A stretch of 64,000 nt of DNA from Lachnospiraceae bacterium (GCA_015057585.1 SVEF01000001.1:421901-485900); one strand, 5' to 3'. Positions 27,692 to 37,507 are shown, counted from the first letter of the stretch. The notes: generated by a model from the sequence alone, not told the origin. Program-made: numbers and translations.

Positions 27692-29176
27692 TTATAACCG
27701 GTTTCTCTCCTCCTCGGTCATTTCCTCCAATATTTCGCGGATAATCACCCGTTCATCCATTGGATATTTTGTGTCACCGATGATCTGGTAATCCTCGTGT
27801 CCCTTTCCGGCAAGCACAATGACATCACCTTCCTGTGCATTCAAAATCGCATACCGGATTGCTTCCTTACGGTCCGCAATCATCACATATGCACCGTTCT
27901 TTTTCTGAACTCCGGTTAAAATATCCTGAATAATATCCATCGGTTCTTCGTGCCGCGGATTATCACTGGTAATAATTGTCAAATCCGCATGCTCAGATGA
28001 AATTTCTCCCATGTCAAACCGACGGTCTCTTGCCCGGTTTCCACCACAACCAAACAGACACACAAGACGCTTTGGCTTATATTCTGCCATAGTTGTGAGA
28101 AGACTCTTTAAACTCATCGCATTATGGGCATAGTCAATCATCAACGTAAATTTCTTTGAAATCTCTACCGGCTCCACTCTGCCGCGTACCTTGACCTGAC
28201 GCAACGCAGAAAGTACAGTCTTCATTGGAACATCAAAATGTCTGCATACAGCAAGCGCTGTCAGGGAATTATAAACAGAAAACATCCCCGGAACACCGAC
28301 CGTTACTTCGGTTTCCAGCACTCCCTTCGTCTGATAGGATACCAAAAGCTCCCCGTCTTCTTTATGCAGATCAATCTTAGTTGCCTGTAAATCCGCACCT
28401 TCTTTTCTGCCGTATGTCTCCAGTGTACAGGTGTGTCCTTCCATCATTTTTTCAAAATGTTCGTCATCAAAATTGGCAATTCCCGTTTTACACTGCCGGA
28501 ACAACAGACTCTTACAATGCAGATAATCTTCAAAATCCTTATGTTCATTTGCTCCGATATGGTCCGGCGAAAGATTGGTAAAAATTCCGTAATCAAAGAC
28601 AAAGCCTCCGACTCTGTGTAACATCAGGCCCTGGGAAGACACTTCCATTACCACACATTTGCAACCGGCGTCTGCCATAGCACGGAAATACTGCTGTAAT
28701 ACGAATGATTCCGGTGTTGTATTATTTGCAGGAATGTGCTCCTCGCCGATAATCGCCTCAATCGTACCAATTAAGCCGGTCTTATATCCTGCAAGTTCCA
28801 GTGTATTACGTATCATATACGCTGTTGTAGTTTTTCCTTTTGTTCCTGTAATACCAATGGTAATCAGTTCTCTTGCCGGATGTCCGAAATAAGCAGCAGA
28901 CATGCAGGCCAGCGCCTCTCTGGTGCTACTACATACAACAAGGCACACGCCATCCGGAACTTCTACTTCACGCTCCGCAACAATGGCGACTGCTCCTGCC
29001 GAAACGGCGGAAGCTACATATTCATGTCCATCATGTACTGCGCCGCTGATACAGACAAACACAGTCCCCGGAACAATTTTCTTTCTGGAATCATATATCA
29101 ATTCCGTAACCGGAATTTCTTCTGACCCTTTTACCACCCGGTATTCTACCTGCTCTAATAATTCCTTTAAAATCAT
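27692..29176 (-). CDS. murE: UDP-MurNAc-tripeptide synthetase MurE (meso-DAP type)
   Basis: MurE adds the third stem-peptide residue. The ATP loop GITGTKGKTTTAYM, the central NLSPDHIGANEHKD segment and a C-terminal DNPRHEEP motif are present. In this family DNPR marks meso-diaminopimelate specificity, so the peptidoglycan is predicted to be A1gamma type. The protein has 494 residues. It lies apart from the division cluster, between glgA and priA. Confidence 0.95.
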   Translation of the reverse strand: MILKELLEQVEYRVVKGSEEIPVTELIYDSRKKIVPGTVFVCISGAVHDGHEYVASAVSAGAVAIVAEREVEVPDGVCLVVCSSTREALACMSAAYFGHPARELITIGITGTKGKTTTAYMIRNTLELAGYKTGLIGTIEAIIGEEHIPANNTTPESFVLQQYFRAMADAGCKCVVMEVSSQGLMLHRVGGFVFDYGIFTNLSPDHIGANEHKDFEDYLHCKSLLFRQCKTGIANFDDEHFEKMMEGHTCTLETYGRKEGADLQATKIDLHKEDGELLVSYQTKGVLETEVTVGVPGMFSVYNSLTALAVCRHFDVPMKTVLSALRQVKVRGRVEPVEISKKFTLMIDYAHNAMSLKSLLTTMAEYKPKRLVCLFGCGGNRARDRRFDMGEISSEHADLTIITSDNPRHEEPMDIIQDILTGVQKKNGAYVMIADRKEAIRYAILNAQEGDVIVLAGKGHEDYQIIGDTKYPMDERVIIREILEEMTEEERNRL

Positions 29177-29208
29177 AGCTACCTCTTTTCTGCGTATTCA
29201 CGCAAATC

Positions 29209-29233
29209 GGGGGATGCAAAATCGGCATCCCCC
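29209..29233 (-). terminator. GC-rich hairpin after glgA
   Basis: A 9-bp perfect stem, GGGGGATGC with its complement, and a 7-base loop lies 22 bases after the glgA stop. The minus-strand sequence after it (GATTTGCG) has only a short T stretch, so termination may be incomplete. Confidence 0.6.
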
Positions 29234-29255
29234 CCTTATGATGTGTTCGTTTGAT

Positions 29256-30701
29256 TTACCAACCAAGTACTCTGTCGTAAAGCGCTTCGTACTTTCTTGC
29301 AGAACCTGCCCAGGAGAAATCTCTTGCCATTGCACGGTCTACAATTTTATTCCACTCTCTCTTTTTGTTGTAATAAACATGTTTTGCATAACGAACCATA
29401 TCTAACATCTCATGTGCATTATAGTTGCAGAAACTGAACCCGGTTCCTGTGCTTTCATATTCATTATATGGTTCTACGGTATCCTTTAAACCACCGGTCT
29501 CTCTGACAATCGGGATAGTACCGTATCTCATACTCATCAACTGACTGAGACCGCAAGGCTCAAACAGAGAAGGCATGAGGAATGCATCACAGGATGCATA
29601 AATGCGGTGCGCTCTCTCATTGTTGTAATAAATACTGGAAGAAACCCTGCCTTTATACTTCCATTCATAATGACGGAACAGGTTTTCATACTTTGCATCA
29701 CCGGTTCCCAGAATAACAAACTGCATATCTTCTGCACACAGTTCTTCCATCACACATTCAATCAGATCAAGCCCCTTCTGATCGGTCAGACGTGATACCA
29801 GACCTACCATGAATTTCTTATCATCCACTTCAAGACCAAGTTCCTTCTGCAATTCCTTTTTATTCTTTGCCTTTTCCTTACGGAAATTTTCAGCCGAGAA
29901 TGGGTGCCAGATATATGGATCTGTCATTGGATTATATTCATTATAGTCAATACCGTTTACAATACCGGAAAGGCAGTTGGAGCGCGCACGCATCAATCCA
30001 TCCAGGCCTTCTCCGTAGAACGGCATCTGGATTTCTCCTGCGTAAGTTTCACTTACGGTAGATACATGGTCCGCATAAACAATACCACCCTTTAAATAGT
30101 TTGCATCACCGTAAGCCTCCAGCTTATCCGGAGCAAAATAGTAATCGGAAAGTCCGGTAATGTCCTTAATCGTCTTTTTATCATAGATTCCCTGGAATTT
30201 CAGGTTATGAATCGTCATGATACTCTTAATTCCGCGATAGAAATCTCCTTGTGCGAAGGTATCCTTTAAATACACCGGAATCAGACCAGTCTGCCAATCA
30301 TTACAATGAATGAGATCCGGACGAAAATCAATCTGTGGCAGTGCAGAAAGAACAGCGCGACAGAAAAATGCAAATTTTTCAAGATCTTCGTGAATCTGAC
30401 CGTACGGACGGTCTCCATTGAAATAATATTCGTTATCAATCAGATAAAATGTTACACCGTCTCTCACCGTTTCCAAAACGCCTACATACTGACGTCTCCA
30501 GCCAAGGTCCATATAAAAATGCGTCTTATATACAAATTCCTGCTTATACTTTTCAGGAATACAGCGATAATTTGGCAAAATCACACGGATGTCATAATTT
30601 TCTTTATTGATATACTTAGGCAACTCACCGGCCACATCAGCCAGACCACCTGTCTTAATAAACGGAACACATTCTGAAGATACAAACAGTATTTTTTTCA
30701 T
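29256..30701 (-). CDS. glgA: Glycogen synthase (GT5)
   Basis: The enzyme elongates alpha-1,4-glucan from ADP-glucose. The KTGGLADVAGELPK motif that binds the nucleotide sugar is at residues 16-29. The C-terminal Rossmann domain has VSRLTDQKGLDLIE and the catalytic LMPSLFEPCGLSQLMSMRYG. The protein has 481 residues. No glgB, glgC or glgP is adjacent, so it is an isolated glycogen gene between spo0A and murE. Confidence 0.95.
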   Translation of the reverse strand: MKKILFVSSECVPFIKTGGLADVAGELPKYINKENYDIRVILPNYRCIPEKYKQEFVYKTHFYMDLGWRRQYVGVLETVRDGVTFYLIDNEYYFNGDRPYGQIHEDLEKFAFFCRAVLSALPQIDFRPDLIHCNDWQTGLIPVYLKDTFAQGDFYRGIKSIMTIHNLKFQGIYDKKTIKDITGLSDYYFAPDKLEAYGDANYLKGGIVYADHVSTVSETYAGEIQMPFYGEGLDGLMRARSNCLSGIVNGIDYNEYNPMTDPYIWHPFSAENFRKEKAKNKKELQKELGLEVDDKKFMVGLVSRLTDQKGLDLIECVMEELCAEDMQFVILGTGDAKYENLFRHYEWKYKGRVSSSIYYNNERAHRIYASCDAFLMPSLFEPCGLSQLMSMRYGTIPIVRETGGLKDTVEPYNEYESTGTGFSFCNYNAHEMLDMVRYAKHVYYNKKREWNKIVDRAMARDFSWAGSARKYEALYDRVLGW

Positions 30702-30730
30702 TTCACCCTCCTACTTTTCATGAGTCTGCA

Positions 30731-30767
30731 CAAAAAAATGTACGCATAAAACTTATGCGTACATTTT
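30731..30767 (-). terminator. Rho-independent terminator of spo0A
   Basis: A 15-bp perfect stem (AAAATGTACGCATAA with its complement) and a 3-base loop at 30735-30767 is followed on the minus strand by a T run. It lies between spo0A and glgA, so the two are separate transcripts. Confidence 0.93.
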
Positions 30768-30794
30768 ACCACATTTTTTCTATAATGAAAAGAG

Positions 30795-31589
30795 TTATAC
30801 CGGCAATTTATATTCTAATCTGATTTTATCTGCAATCAATGCCACAAATTCCGAATTCGTAGGTTTGCCTTTCCCGTTATTCACTGTATATCCAAAGAGT
30901 TCATCGATAGTATCCATCTTTCCTCTGCTCCATGCAACCTCAATTGCATGGCGGATGGCACGTTCCACTCGGCTTGGTGTTGTCTTATGCCTTTTAGCAA
31001 TGGTCGGATATAACTGTTTAGTTATGGAACTGAGCATCTCTGTATCATTCACCGACATCATAATGGCGTCTCGTAAGTAATGGTAACCTTTGATATGTGC
31101 CGGAACTCCAATTTCGTGAATCACATTTGTGACATCCGATTCTAAGTTTCTCTCCAAAAACACATTGCCTCCTTTGGCAGCCGTCCCCTGTTCTGCTCTA
31201 CAATAACTCCCCATTCCTCTTAACTGTTTAATCCTTGAAATGACCAATTGATAATCAAATGGCTTTAACATATAATAGCTGGCTCCGAGTGCAAATGCAC
31301 TTTCCGTCACTATCTCCTGTCCGATTCCCGTAATTACAATAAATGCCGGAACTTTCTTTAAGGTAACATCTTTCTTTACGTGCTCCATGACACCAAGTCC
31401 GTCCAATTTCGGCATAATCAGATCAAGCAAGACCACATCCGGCTCTTTCTCCCTGATAAGTTCCAAAGTCTGCATTCCATCTTCCGCTTTTCCAACCACT
31501 TCAATTTCTTTCTCCCTCTTTATCGCCTCTTCCATCAGACCTGCCGATCTGATATTATCATCTGCAATTAGTACACTGATCTTTCCCAT
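30795..31589 (-). CDS. spo0A: Sporulation master regulator Spo0A
   Basis: Spo0A is the response regulator that commits the cell to sporulation. The receiver domain (1-120) has the acidic pair in LIADDN and the phospho-acceptor Asp56 in [13 protein letters not shown]. The C-terminal effector domain carries [16 protein letters not shown] and the recognition helix region [17 protein letters not shown]. Length (264 residues) is normal. Two exact TGTCGAA boxes lie upstream of its promoter, which suggests autoregulation. The product may act on the spoIIG promoter in this same window. Confidence 0.98.
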   Translation of the reverse strand: MGKISVLIADDNIRSAGLMEEAIKREKEIEVVGKAEDGMQTLELIREKEPDVVLLDLIMPKLDGLGVMEHVKKDVTLKKVPAFIVITGIGQEIVTESAFALGASYYMLKPFDYQLVISRIKQLRGMGSYCRAEQGTAAKGGNVFLERNLESDVTNVIHEIGVPAHIKGYHYLRDAIMMSVNDTEMLSSITKQLYPTIAKRHKTTPSRVERAIRHAIEVAWSRGKMDTIDELFGYTVNNGKGKPTNSEFVALIADKIRLEYKLPV

Positions 31590-31615
31590 CGTTCTTCTCC
31601 CTTATTTGATTATAG

Positions 31616-31666
31616 TCTGGAAATCATTTCCAGAACACATTATACCCATTTTCTTCCATTTTTCAA
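31616..31666 (-). promoter_or_regulatory. Promoter of spo0A with downstream palindrome
   Basis: A -35 of TTGAAA (31661-31666) and a -10 of TATAAT (31639-31644) are spaced 16 bases apart. A perfect 9+1+9 inverted repeat, TCTGGAAATCATTTCCAGA (31616-31634), covers the expected start of the transcript. It could be an operator or a 5' hairpin. Confidence 0.7.
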
Positions 31667-31696
31667 CCCCTTTTTTAACGAATTTGTACAAATTTT

Positions 31697-31703
31697 TTCG
31701 ACA
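31697..31703 (-). promoter_or_regulatory. Exact Spo0A box, proximal
   Basis: TGTCGAA on the minus strand matches the 0A-box consensus exactly, about 31 bases upstream of the spo0A -35. A perfect palindrome, AATTTGTACAAATT (31681-31694), lies between this box and the promoter. Confidence 0.7.
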
Positions 31704-31707
31704 ATAC

Positions 31708-31748
31708 AAAAAAAAAGACAAAAAGATACAACTTTCATATCTTTTGTC
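31708..31748 (-). terminator. Terminator of the radical SAM gene
   Basis: The stem GACAAAAGATA pairs with TATCTTTTTGTC (one bulge) around a 9-base loop at 31717-31748. Nine T follow on the minus strand. It ends the transcript of the radical SAM gene upstream of spo0A. Confidence 0.75.
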
Positions 31749-31753
31749 CTTTT

Positions 31754-31760
31754 TTCGACA
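31754..31760 (-). promoter_or_regulatory. Exact Spo0A box, distal
   Basis: A second exact TGTCGAA on the same strand, 57 bases from the proximal box. It lies between the stop of the radical SAM gene and its terminator hairpin. Its role is less certain than that of the proximal box. Confidence 0.5.
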
Positions 31761-31761
31761 T

Positions 31762-32586
31762 CTAAAATCTTCTTGCATATCCGCACTTTTTACACAAATC
31801 TTCGACAGCCTCCCGATGTTTGAATCCGTCTGCCATCTGTTTTGCCCTGTCCGAAGAAAGAATCTCCTCTATGGAACTTTCAAATATATTTCCAAGTGTT
31901 ATCACACCCTCACGGTCCAGGCAGCATGGAATTACCGCCCCATCACTCAATATTGCAAAATGATCTTTCAGACCATAGCAAAATACGTCGTTTCCGTATT
32001 CTTGTGCCTTTGTATCCGGCCATTTAAAACGTTTTCCATATTCCAAATGGAGTTTAGGGCGAATTCTTGCTCCTCTGGCATCCATCGCCCATTCTTCCTT
32101 GTACTTTTCTCTTAACAGTGCTATCGTCCGGTCATTTCTTCCCTCATCCGTTCCCTCATTCCACAATCGCAGAATAACAAGGATTCCATTAGTGCTTGCC
32201 CTGTCTGCAAAAGAAATACAATCTGATAAATAGGCTACCTGCTCTTTCTGCGTCCCGTCTTCGAAACTGTGAAGGGAAATATTTATCTTATAAACACCGG
32301 AAGCAAGCAATTCCTTTTCTCTCTTTTTAAGCAGCGTTCCGTTCGTAGTCAAAACCACACGGAATCCTTTGTCCGTGGCATAATGGATGAACTCAGGCAA
32401 AGCCGGATGCAAAAGCGGTTCTCCCATCACATGCAAATATAAATACTGCGTAACACCCTCCAGTTTTCCTACAATTTCACGAAACGCCTCTATTGTCAAA
32501 AACTTTGGCTTTCGGGAAGTACCGGGACAAAAACTACAGGATAAGTTGCAACTATTTGTAATTTCTACATAAACTCTGGAATACAT
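31762..32586 (-). CDS. Radical SAM protein with SPASM-like C-terminus
   Basis: The iron-sulfur cluster motif CNLSCSFC (CxxxCxxC) lies at residues 13-20, followed by MGEPLLHP, the radical SAM GEP motif. The C-terminus holds extra cysteines (CYGL, IPCCLDREG, LCKKCGYA) like those of SPASM domains that bind auxiliary clusters. The protein has 274 residues, short for a SPASM enzyme. No peptide precursor or obvious substrate gene is adjacent; ung precedes it by 8 bases. Its reaction cannot be named from sequence. Confidence 0.88.
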   Translation of the reverse strand: MYSRVYVEITNSCNLSCSFCPGTSRKPKFLTIEAFREIVGKLEGVTQYLYLHVMGEPLLHPALPEFIHYATDKGFRVVLTTNGTLLKKREKELLASGVYKINISLHSFEDGTQKEQVAYLSDCISFADRASTNGILVILRLWNEGTDEGRNDRTIALLREKYKEEWAMDARGARIRPKLHLEYGKRFKWPDTKAQEYGNDVFCYGLKDHFAILSDGAVIPCCLDREGVITLGNIFESSIEEILSSDRAKQMADGFKHREAVEDLCKKCGYARRF

Positions 32587-32593
32587 GATTCTC

Positions 32594-33274
32594 CTATTTC
32601 TTCCGATTTTCTATCTGCCAGTCAATCGGCGCAATTCCATGACTTCTCAAAAATTCATTAGCTTTACTGAAATGCCTGCATCCAAAAAAACCTCGATATG
32701 CAGATAACGGACTCGGATGCGGTGCTTCCAAAATCAGATGTTTCGGATTATTTAACATACACTTCTTCATCTGCGCCGGTCTTCCCCATAACAAAAAAAC
32801 AACCGGCTCCTCTTTTTTATTTACCGCTTGGATAACAGCATCGGTAAACTGTTCCCAGCCTCTTCCCTGATGGGAATTTGCCTGATGAGCACGTACGGTA
32901 AGTACCGTATTTAAAAGCAGTACCCCCTGCTTTGCCCACTTTTCCAAAAACCCGTTATCAGGAACATAGCATCCCAAATCGGTTTCCAGTTCCTTATAAA
33001 TATTGACCAGTGACGGTGGAATCTCTGTACCCGGTTGTACCGAGAAACACAGTCCATGTGCCTGTCCCACATTATGATACGGATCCTGTCCTAAAATTAC
33101 CACTTTCACCTCTGACAGAGGTGTCAGATGAAATGCATTAAAAATTTCATCTGACGGCGGATATACTACATGTGTAGAATATTCATTTTTTATGAACTGA
33201 TACAGACTTTTATAATATTCCTTGGAAAATTCTCCACGGATTGCTCCCATCCAGTCATTCGAAATCATTGCCAT
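32594..33274 (-). CDS. ung: Uracil-DNA glycosylase (family 1)
   Basis: Ung removes uracil from DNA to start base excision repair. The catalytic motif VVILGQDPYHN (Asp activates water) and the DNA-intercalating loop HPSPLSAYRGFFGCRHFSKAN are separate hallmarks and both intact; the second is described here by its ends, HPSPLSAYR and HFSKAN. VFLLWGRPAQ lies between. The protein has 226 residues. It is placed between hisF and the radical SAM gene. Confidence 0.97.
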   Translation of the reverse strand: MAMISNDWMGAIRGEFSKEYYKSLYQFIKNEYSTHVVYPPSDEIFNAFHLTPLSEVKVVILGQDPYHNVGQAHGLCFSVQPGTEIPPSLVNIYKELETDLGCYVPDNGFLEKWAKQGVLLLNTVLTVRAHQANSHQGRGWEQFTDAVIQAVNKKEEPVVFLLWGRPAQMKKCMLNNPKHLILEAPHPSPLSAYRGFFGCRHFSKANEFLRSHGIAPIDWQIENRKK

Positions 33275-33285
33275 ATTTTTAACTC

Positions 33286-34050
33286 CTATGAAAGACGTAC
33301 ACTGACGCCTTCGTTCCGTAAATATTCTTTTACTTCCCTAATTTCCAATTCTTTATAATGAAACAAAGAAGCTGCCAATGCCGCGTCTGCTTTGCCTTCT
33401 GTCAAAGCCTCTTTAAAATGAGACAGATTTCCTGCTCCGCCGGACGCAATGACCGGAATCTTCACCATTTCGGAAATCGCCTTAGTCAGTTCCAGATCAT
33501 AACCGTCTTTGGTTCCGTCCTTATCCATGCTGGTCACTAAAAGTTCGCCGGCTCCCATACGGAATGCTTTTTCTGCCCACGCAAGTGCATCTATTCCCAT
33601 ATCCACACGGCCGCCATTTTTGTAAATATTCCACCCGGAACCATCCGCACGCCGTTTTGCGTCAATGGCAACAACCACACACTGACTTCCGAACTTATCC
33701 GCTGCGCGGGAAATCAGTTCCGGCTCTAAAATAGCTGCCGTATTTACTGCCACTTTATCAGCACCTTCACGCAAAATCACTTTAAAATCTTCTACTGTGC
33801 GTATTCCTCCGCCTACCGTAAACGGGATAAATACTCGTTCCGCCACCTTGCGCACCAGCTCTGCTTTGATATTTCTGGCATCGGAAGACGCTGTGATATC
33901 CAGGAAAACAAGTTCATCTGCCCCTGCCTGATCATATGCCGCGGCAATTTCCACCGGGTCTCCGGCATCCTTTAAATTAACAAAATTAACTCCCTTTACT
34001 ACCCGGCCGTTATGCACGTCCAGACATGGGATAATTCTCTTCGTAAACAT
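33286..34050 (-). CDS. hisF: Imidazole glycerol phosphate synthase, cyclase subunit
   Basis: HisF forms the imidazole ring with ammonia from HisH in histidine synthesis. The half-barrel repeats are visible, with the catalytic aspartates in [15 protein letters not shown] (residue 9-11 region) and [10 protein letters not shown] (about residue 130). TVGGGIRT and IASGGAGN phosphate-binding loops are intact. The protein has 254 residues. It follows hisH by 11 bases; no other his gene is in the window. Confidence 0.98.
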   Translation of the reverse strand: MFTKRIIPCLDVHNGRVVKGVNFVNLKDAGDPVEIAAAYDQAGADELVFLDITASSDARNIKAELVRKVAERVFIPFTVGGGIRTVEDFKVILREGADKVAVNTAAILEPELISRAADKFGSQCVVVAIDAKRRADGSGWNIYKNGGRVDMGIDALAWAEKAFRMGAGELLVTSMDKDGTKDGYDLELTKAISEMVKIPVIASGGAGNLSHFKEALTEGKADAALAASLFHYKELEIREVKEYLRNEGVSVRLS

Positions 34051-34061
34051 GTCTGCTTCTC

Positions 34062-34670
34062 CTAATACTGTGCAAAATTCTTTAAAAGTTTCAAGCCTAC
34101 CGTTCCGCTCTTCTCCGGATGAAACTGACAGGCAAACAAATTATCCTTTTGCACCGACGCATGAATATTCACGACATAATCTGCCGTTGCTGTTACTACC
34201 GGCTCTTCTGCCGCCAGATAATAGGAATGTACAAAATACACATGCGAATCCTGTGGGATCCCCCGGAATAATGCTGCGTTCTCTGCGATTTTTAAAGAAT
34301 TCCATCCGATATGAGGCACTTTAAAGCCCTCGTTATCCGGTATTCTTTTTACTTTGCCTTTTAAAATAGAAAGACCGCAGGCTTCAGGAGACTCTTCACT
34401 GCTCTCAAACAGCAGCTGCAAACCGAGACAAATCCCAAGCAGCGGTATCTTTTTATCCACGGCCTCACGGATGGTATCCGCAAGGCCGCTTGTATTTAAT
34501 TTTTCCATGGCATCGCCAAACGCACCGACTCCCGGCAAAATGATTTTATCTGCCGTAAGAATCTTTTTTGCATCCGAGGTCACCGTTACTTTTTCATCCA
34601 GAAAGAGCAACGCTTTCTCCACACTCTTTAAATTGCCTGCATCGTAATCAATCACCGCAATCATAATCAA
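34062..34670 (-). CDS. hisH: Imidazole glycerol phosphate synthase, glutaminase subunit
   Basis: HisH is a class I glutamine amidotransferase that feeds ammonia to HisF. The nucleophile Cys is in [15 protein letters not shown], and the His-Glu pair is in [24 protein letters not shown] at the N-terminus and VHSYY are family features. The protein has 202 residues. hisH and hisF form a pair isolated from the rest of the histidine pathway. Confidence 0.97.
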   Translation of the reverse strand: MIMIAVIDYDAGNLKSVEKALLFLDEKVTVTSDAKKILTADKIILPGVGAFGDAMEKLNTSGLADTIREAVDKKIPLLGICLGLQLLFESSEESPEACGLSILKGKVKRIPDNEGFKVPHIGWNSLKIAENAALFRGIPQDSHVYFVHSYYLAAEEPVVTATADYVVNIHASVQKDNLFACQFHPEKSGTVGLKLLKNFAQY

Positions 34671-34676
34671 GTCCCC

Positions 34677-36527
34677 TTACTGCAAATTTTCTGCCTCTTC
34701 TACGATCTGATATATTTTTTTACTGTACTCTACTGCTTTTTCATCGTCGTTCAGCGATTCATACAGCAGATTCTTAATCAATTCTGATTCATCCTCGGAA
34801 ATACCGAACGTAACCTCCAATTCCCGCAAAATCTGGGTCCGCACAAAATCCATATCCTCCATAATGGAAAGTTCCTTTGCGTGATCGGTATATACCCCAT
34901 AGCGGTACAATCCTTTCATCAGAGAATGGAGTGCCGATTCATAATCCTTTAGTCCCATGTAACTGTTGTAAGAATTCAATTCCTTATTTACAAACATGAC
35001 GGTCAGAATTTTATCTTCCAGTTCCGCATCCTCTGTGTTGCGCATTTCCAGACCATAGATATGGTTATATGCTTTTGTATAATATTTCACGTCATTGTCC
35101 AGTGCCAGTTCAAAGTCCTTTTTAGCATTTTTCACACTGATGGAATATGTAAATACATTACTTCCGATAAGCAAAATTGCCGCTATGACAGCAAAGAAAC
35201 CAAAGACAACAGTGGCTCCCACACGGTTAATCCGTGTATCATTCTCCATCTCCGCGAGCATCTTCTTTTCTGCTTCCAGCTTTTTTTGCTGCTTTTCAAG
35301 TTTTTTCTGCTCGGCCAGTCGTGCTTTTTCTTCCTTTTTCTGCTTTGCCTGTGCCTTTTTCTCTGCCTGACTTACCTTTTTTTCTTCCGCGGATTTTTTC
35401 TTTTTTTCTTCTTTTTTCTGCTTTGCAGCAGCAATTTCCTCCGGCGTTGGTTCCGGCTTCTTCTTTGACGGATCTACCGGAACATTACCAAATATACGTT
35501 CCCAGAAACTCTTTTGTTTATCCTTTGGACGTTCCTTTTCTGTCTCTGCCATGACTTCCGTTGCAAGCAAAGCCTCCAGACCCGGATCCGACAAATCATC
35601 TCCAGCTACAATTTCTTCCAACGCATCTTCGCTAAATACCTGGAATAAATCCTCCATACCTTCGAAGTCAGCCTGTGACAGGCCATGTTCAGAAAATACA
35701 TCGCCATCTGATGACTGGGTTTCTTCCGAATATCCCGATGCATCTCTTACATCCTCTTCAGGAAAATCCACGAGAGCAAACGGGTCCTCGTCTGTAAACA
35801 AATCCGCAAACTCGTCGGTCGTGTCTGCAGTCTCCGCACCAGGATCCTCTTCTTCCGTCAGGCCCATGAAAAAATCATCTACGGAAGAAGTTTCTTCATA
35901 CGGCATTTCTGCAGGTTCTTCCCCGAAATCTTCTGTAAATTCTTCCATCGGTTCTTCCGGCGAAGCATCTAATTCCTCGGCAATCATGGCATCTACATCA
36001 TTTTCTTCCAGTTCGTCAAAAATGCTGTATGCCTCTGTTTCGAGTGCCTCGTCTTCTTCAAACAAATCATAGCCTTCTAACAGACCGTCTCCGTCCACTG
36101 TCTCCTCCGGTTCAACCACCCGGGTCAGCACCGGTTCCGGAGTGTCTTCAAAGTCCAAAGCCTCCTCAAATGAAAACAAATCCCGCACATCGGAAACAGG
36201 TTCCATTTCATCAGGCAACCCCTCTGTTCCCAGATACGGCACCTCAGGACTTTCCTCAGGACTTTCTTCGAAAATATCTTCAAATTCTTCTATGAATCCA
36301 ATATTCGGCAGTTCTTCTTCCAAAGCATCTGCAGAAATCTCTTCTTCTGCTACTTTTTTTTCGGTAGTCTTCTTTTTCCCCGGTCTGACCGGCGTACTTT
36401 CCACCAAAGAACTCAACAAACTGTCGAGATAGGATTCATCGACTCCTTCTGTATTCTGTTGTCCGCAATCAGGGCAAATCTCCAATCCGTCATCAATGAT
36501 TGCCCCACAATGCCTACAAACTGCCAT
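34677..36527 (-). CDS. Zinc-ribbon, acidic and coiled-coil membrane protein of unknown function
   Basis: I do not recognise a named family. From the N-terminus there is a zinc ribbon (CRHCGAIIDDGLEICPDCG, residues 4-22), then a very Glu/Asp-rich, low-complexity region (about 40-335), a Lys/Glu/Ala-rich coiled coil (about 360-425), one membrane helix (about 437-460), and a helical C-terminal domain of about 155 residues with TPR-like character. This order suggests a cytoplasmic N-terminus and an outer C-terminal domain. It lies 7 bases before hisH and after cheV, but shares no obvious function with either. Confidence 0.8.
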   Translation of the reverse strand: MAVCRHCGAIIDDGLEICPDCGQQNTEGVDESYLDSLLSSLVESTPVRPGKKKTTEKKVAEEEISADALEEELPNIGFIEEFEDIFEESPEESPEVPYLGTEGLPDEMEPVSDVRDLFSFEEALDFEDTPEPVLTRVVEPEETVDGDGLLEGYDLFEEDEALETEAYSIFDELEENDVDAMIAEELDASPEEPMEEFTEDFGEEPAEMPYEETSSVDDFFMGLTEEEDPGAETADTTDEFADLFTDEDPFALVDFPEEDVRDASGYSEETQSSDGDVFSEHGLSQADFEGMEDLFQVFSEDALEEIVAGDDLSDPGLEALLATEVMAETEKERPKDKQKSFWERIFGNVPVDPSKKKPEPTPEEIAAAKQKKEEKKKKSAEEKKVSQAEKKAQAKQKKEEKARLAEQKKLEKQQKKLEAEKKMLAEMENDTRINRVGATVVFGFFAVIAAILLIGSNVFTYSISVKNAKKDFELALDNDVKYYTKAYNHIYGLEMRNTEDAELEDKILTVMFVNKELNSYNSYMGLKDYESALHSLMKGLYRYGVYTDHAKELSIMEDMDFVRTQILRELEVTFGISEDESELIKNLLYESLNDDEKAVEYSKKIYQIVEEAENLQ

Positions 36528-36563
36528 TTGTCCCTCATTCCTGCCTACTTATGTACGCATATA

Positions 36564-37466
36564 TTATTTTAAAATCAAACGGTCAATCTCATTTACCAAA
36601 GTAGCGATTTCCGGCTTTGTAATCTGGGCATCCGCACCGAGTGCTTCTCCCTTTCTCTTCATATCGTCCGAAATCATGGAAGAGAAAATAATGACCGGCA
36701 AATGAGATGTCTTTGAACTTGTCTTAATCAGCTTTGTCAAATGATGACCATCCATTCTCGGCATTTCAATATCTGTAATTACCAACTTAACCTTGGCATC
36801 TAAAGAACCGTCTTGTACATATCCGGACAGTTTTTCCCATGCTTCCTGACCATCCATGTTGACAATCAGATTCTGATACCCTGCTTTTTTCAAACAATCC
36901 TGAATTAACTGGGATAATAAAGGAGAATCCTCTGCAATCAAAATCGGGAGGGCACTTCTTTCTCTTTCTCCGAGTGCTTCAATATCTGTTACCTTCAAAC
37001 TGGTTGCCGGGCTGATATCTGCTATAATCTTTTCAAAATCAAGCATAATAATCAGTCTGCCGTTTATCTTTACAATGCCTGTTGCGACACCATTTCCCTG
37101 TGCGTTGATAGTCGCATCCGGCTTTAAAATATCTGCCCATGACACCCTGATGATTCCTGCTACAGAATGAACATGGAATGCCGCATTGGTATGGTTAAAG
37201 TAGGTCACCACATATAGATCATTCTTTTCATCAGAAGATGGAGGCATATTCAACACTTTGGCGAGATTAATACTGGTAATAATCTCATCACGCGGCATAA
37301 AGATACCTTCTACGCGCGGGTCAGAATTCGGTACCGGTGTCGCTTTGGTATAAGGGAGAATCTCTCTTATTTTCGCCACATTGATACCATAATGATTATT
37401 TCCTACTGTAAATTCAAGAATCTCCAATTCATTTGTTCCGCTCTCCAATAAAATATTTGTGTCCAT
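36564..37466 (-). CDS. cheV: Chemotaxis coupling protein CheV
   Basis: CheV couples chemoreceptors to CheA and adapts by phosphorylation. Residues 1-160 form a CheW domain (LEFTVGNNHYGINVAKIREI). Residues 170-300 form a receiver domain with acidic residues in ILIAEDSPLL and the phospho-acceptor Asp in LVITDIEMPRMDG. The protein has 300 residues. It is the only motility-related gene in the window; its presence implies flagella or another taxis system elsewhere. Confidence 0.93.
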   Translation of the reverse strand: MDTNILLESGTNELEILEFTVGNNHYGINVAKIREILPYTKATPVPNSDPRVEGIFMPRDEIITSINLAKVLNMPPSSDEKNDLYVVTYFNHTNAAFHVHSVAGIIRVSWADILKPDATINAQGNGVATGIVKINGRLIIMLDFEKIIADISPATSLKVTDIEALGERERSALPILIAEDSPLLSQLIQDCLKKAGYQNLIVNMDGQEAWEKLSGYVQDGSLDAKVKLVITDIEMPRMDGHHLTKLIKTSSKTSHLPVIIFSSMISDDMKRKGEALGADAQITKPEIATLVNEIDRLILK

Positions 37467-37507
37467 AATACTCCTCCTCTGTTTTTTTACTTATGTCATG
37501 TCTGTCT

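Noticed and set aside
31387..32115. Plus-strand frame of 242 codons opposite spo0A and the radical SAM gene
   Set aside because: It spans two genes on the other strand and the gap between them, and its Ser/Phe-rich translation shows no family signature.
35551..36072. Plus-strand Ser-rich frame of 173 codons
   Set aside because: It is the shadow of the Glu/Asp-rich low-complexity region on the minus strand.
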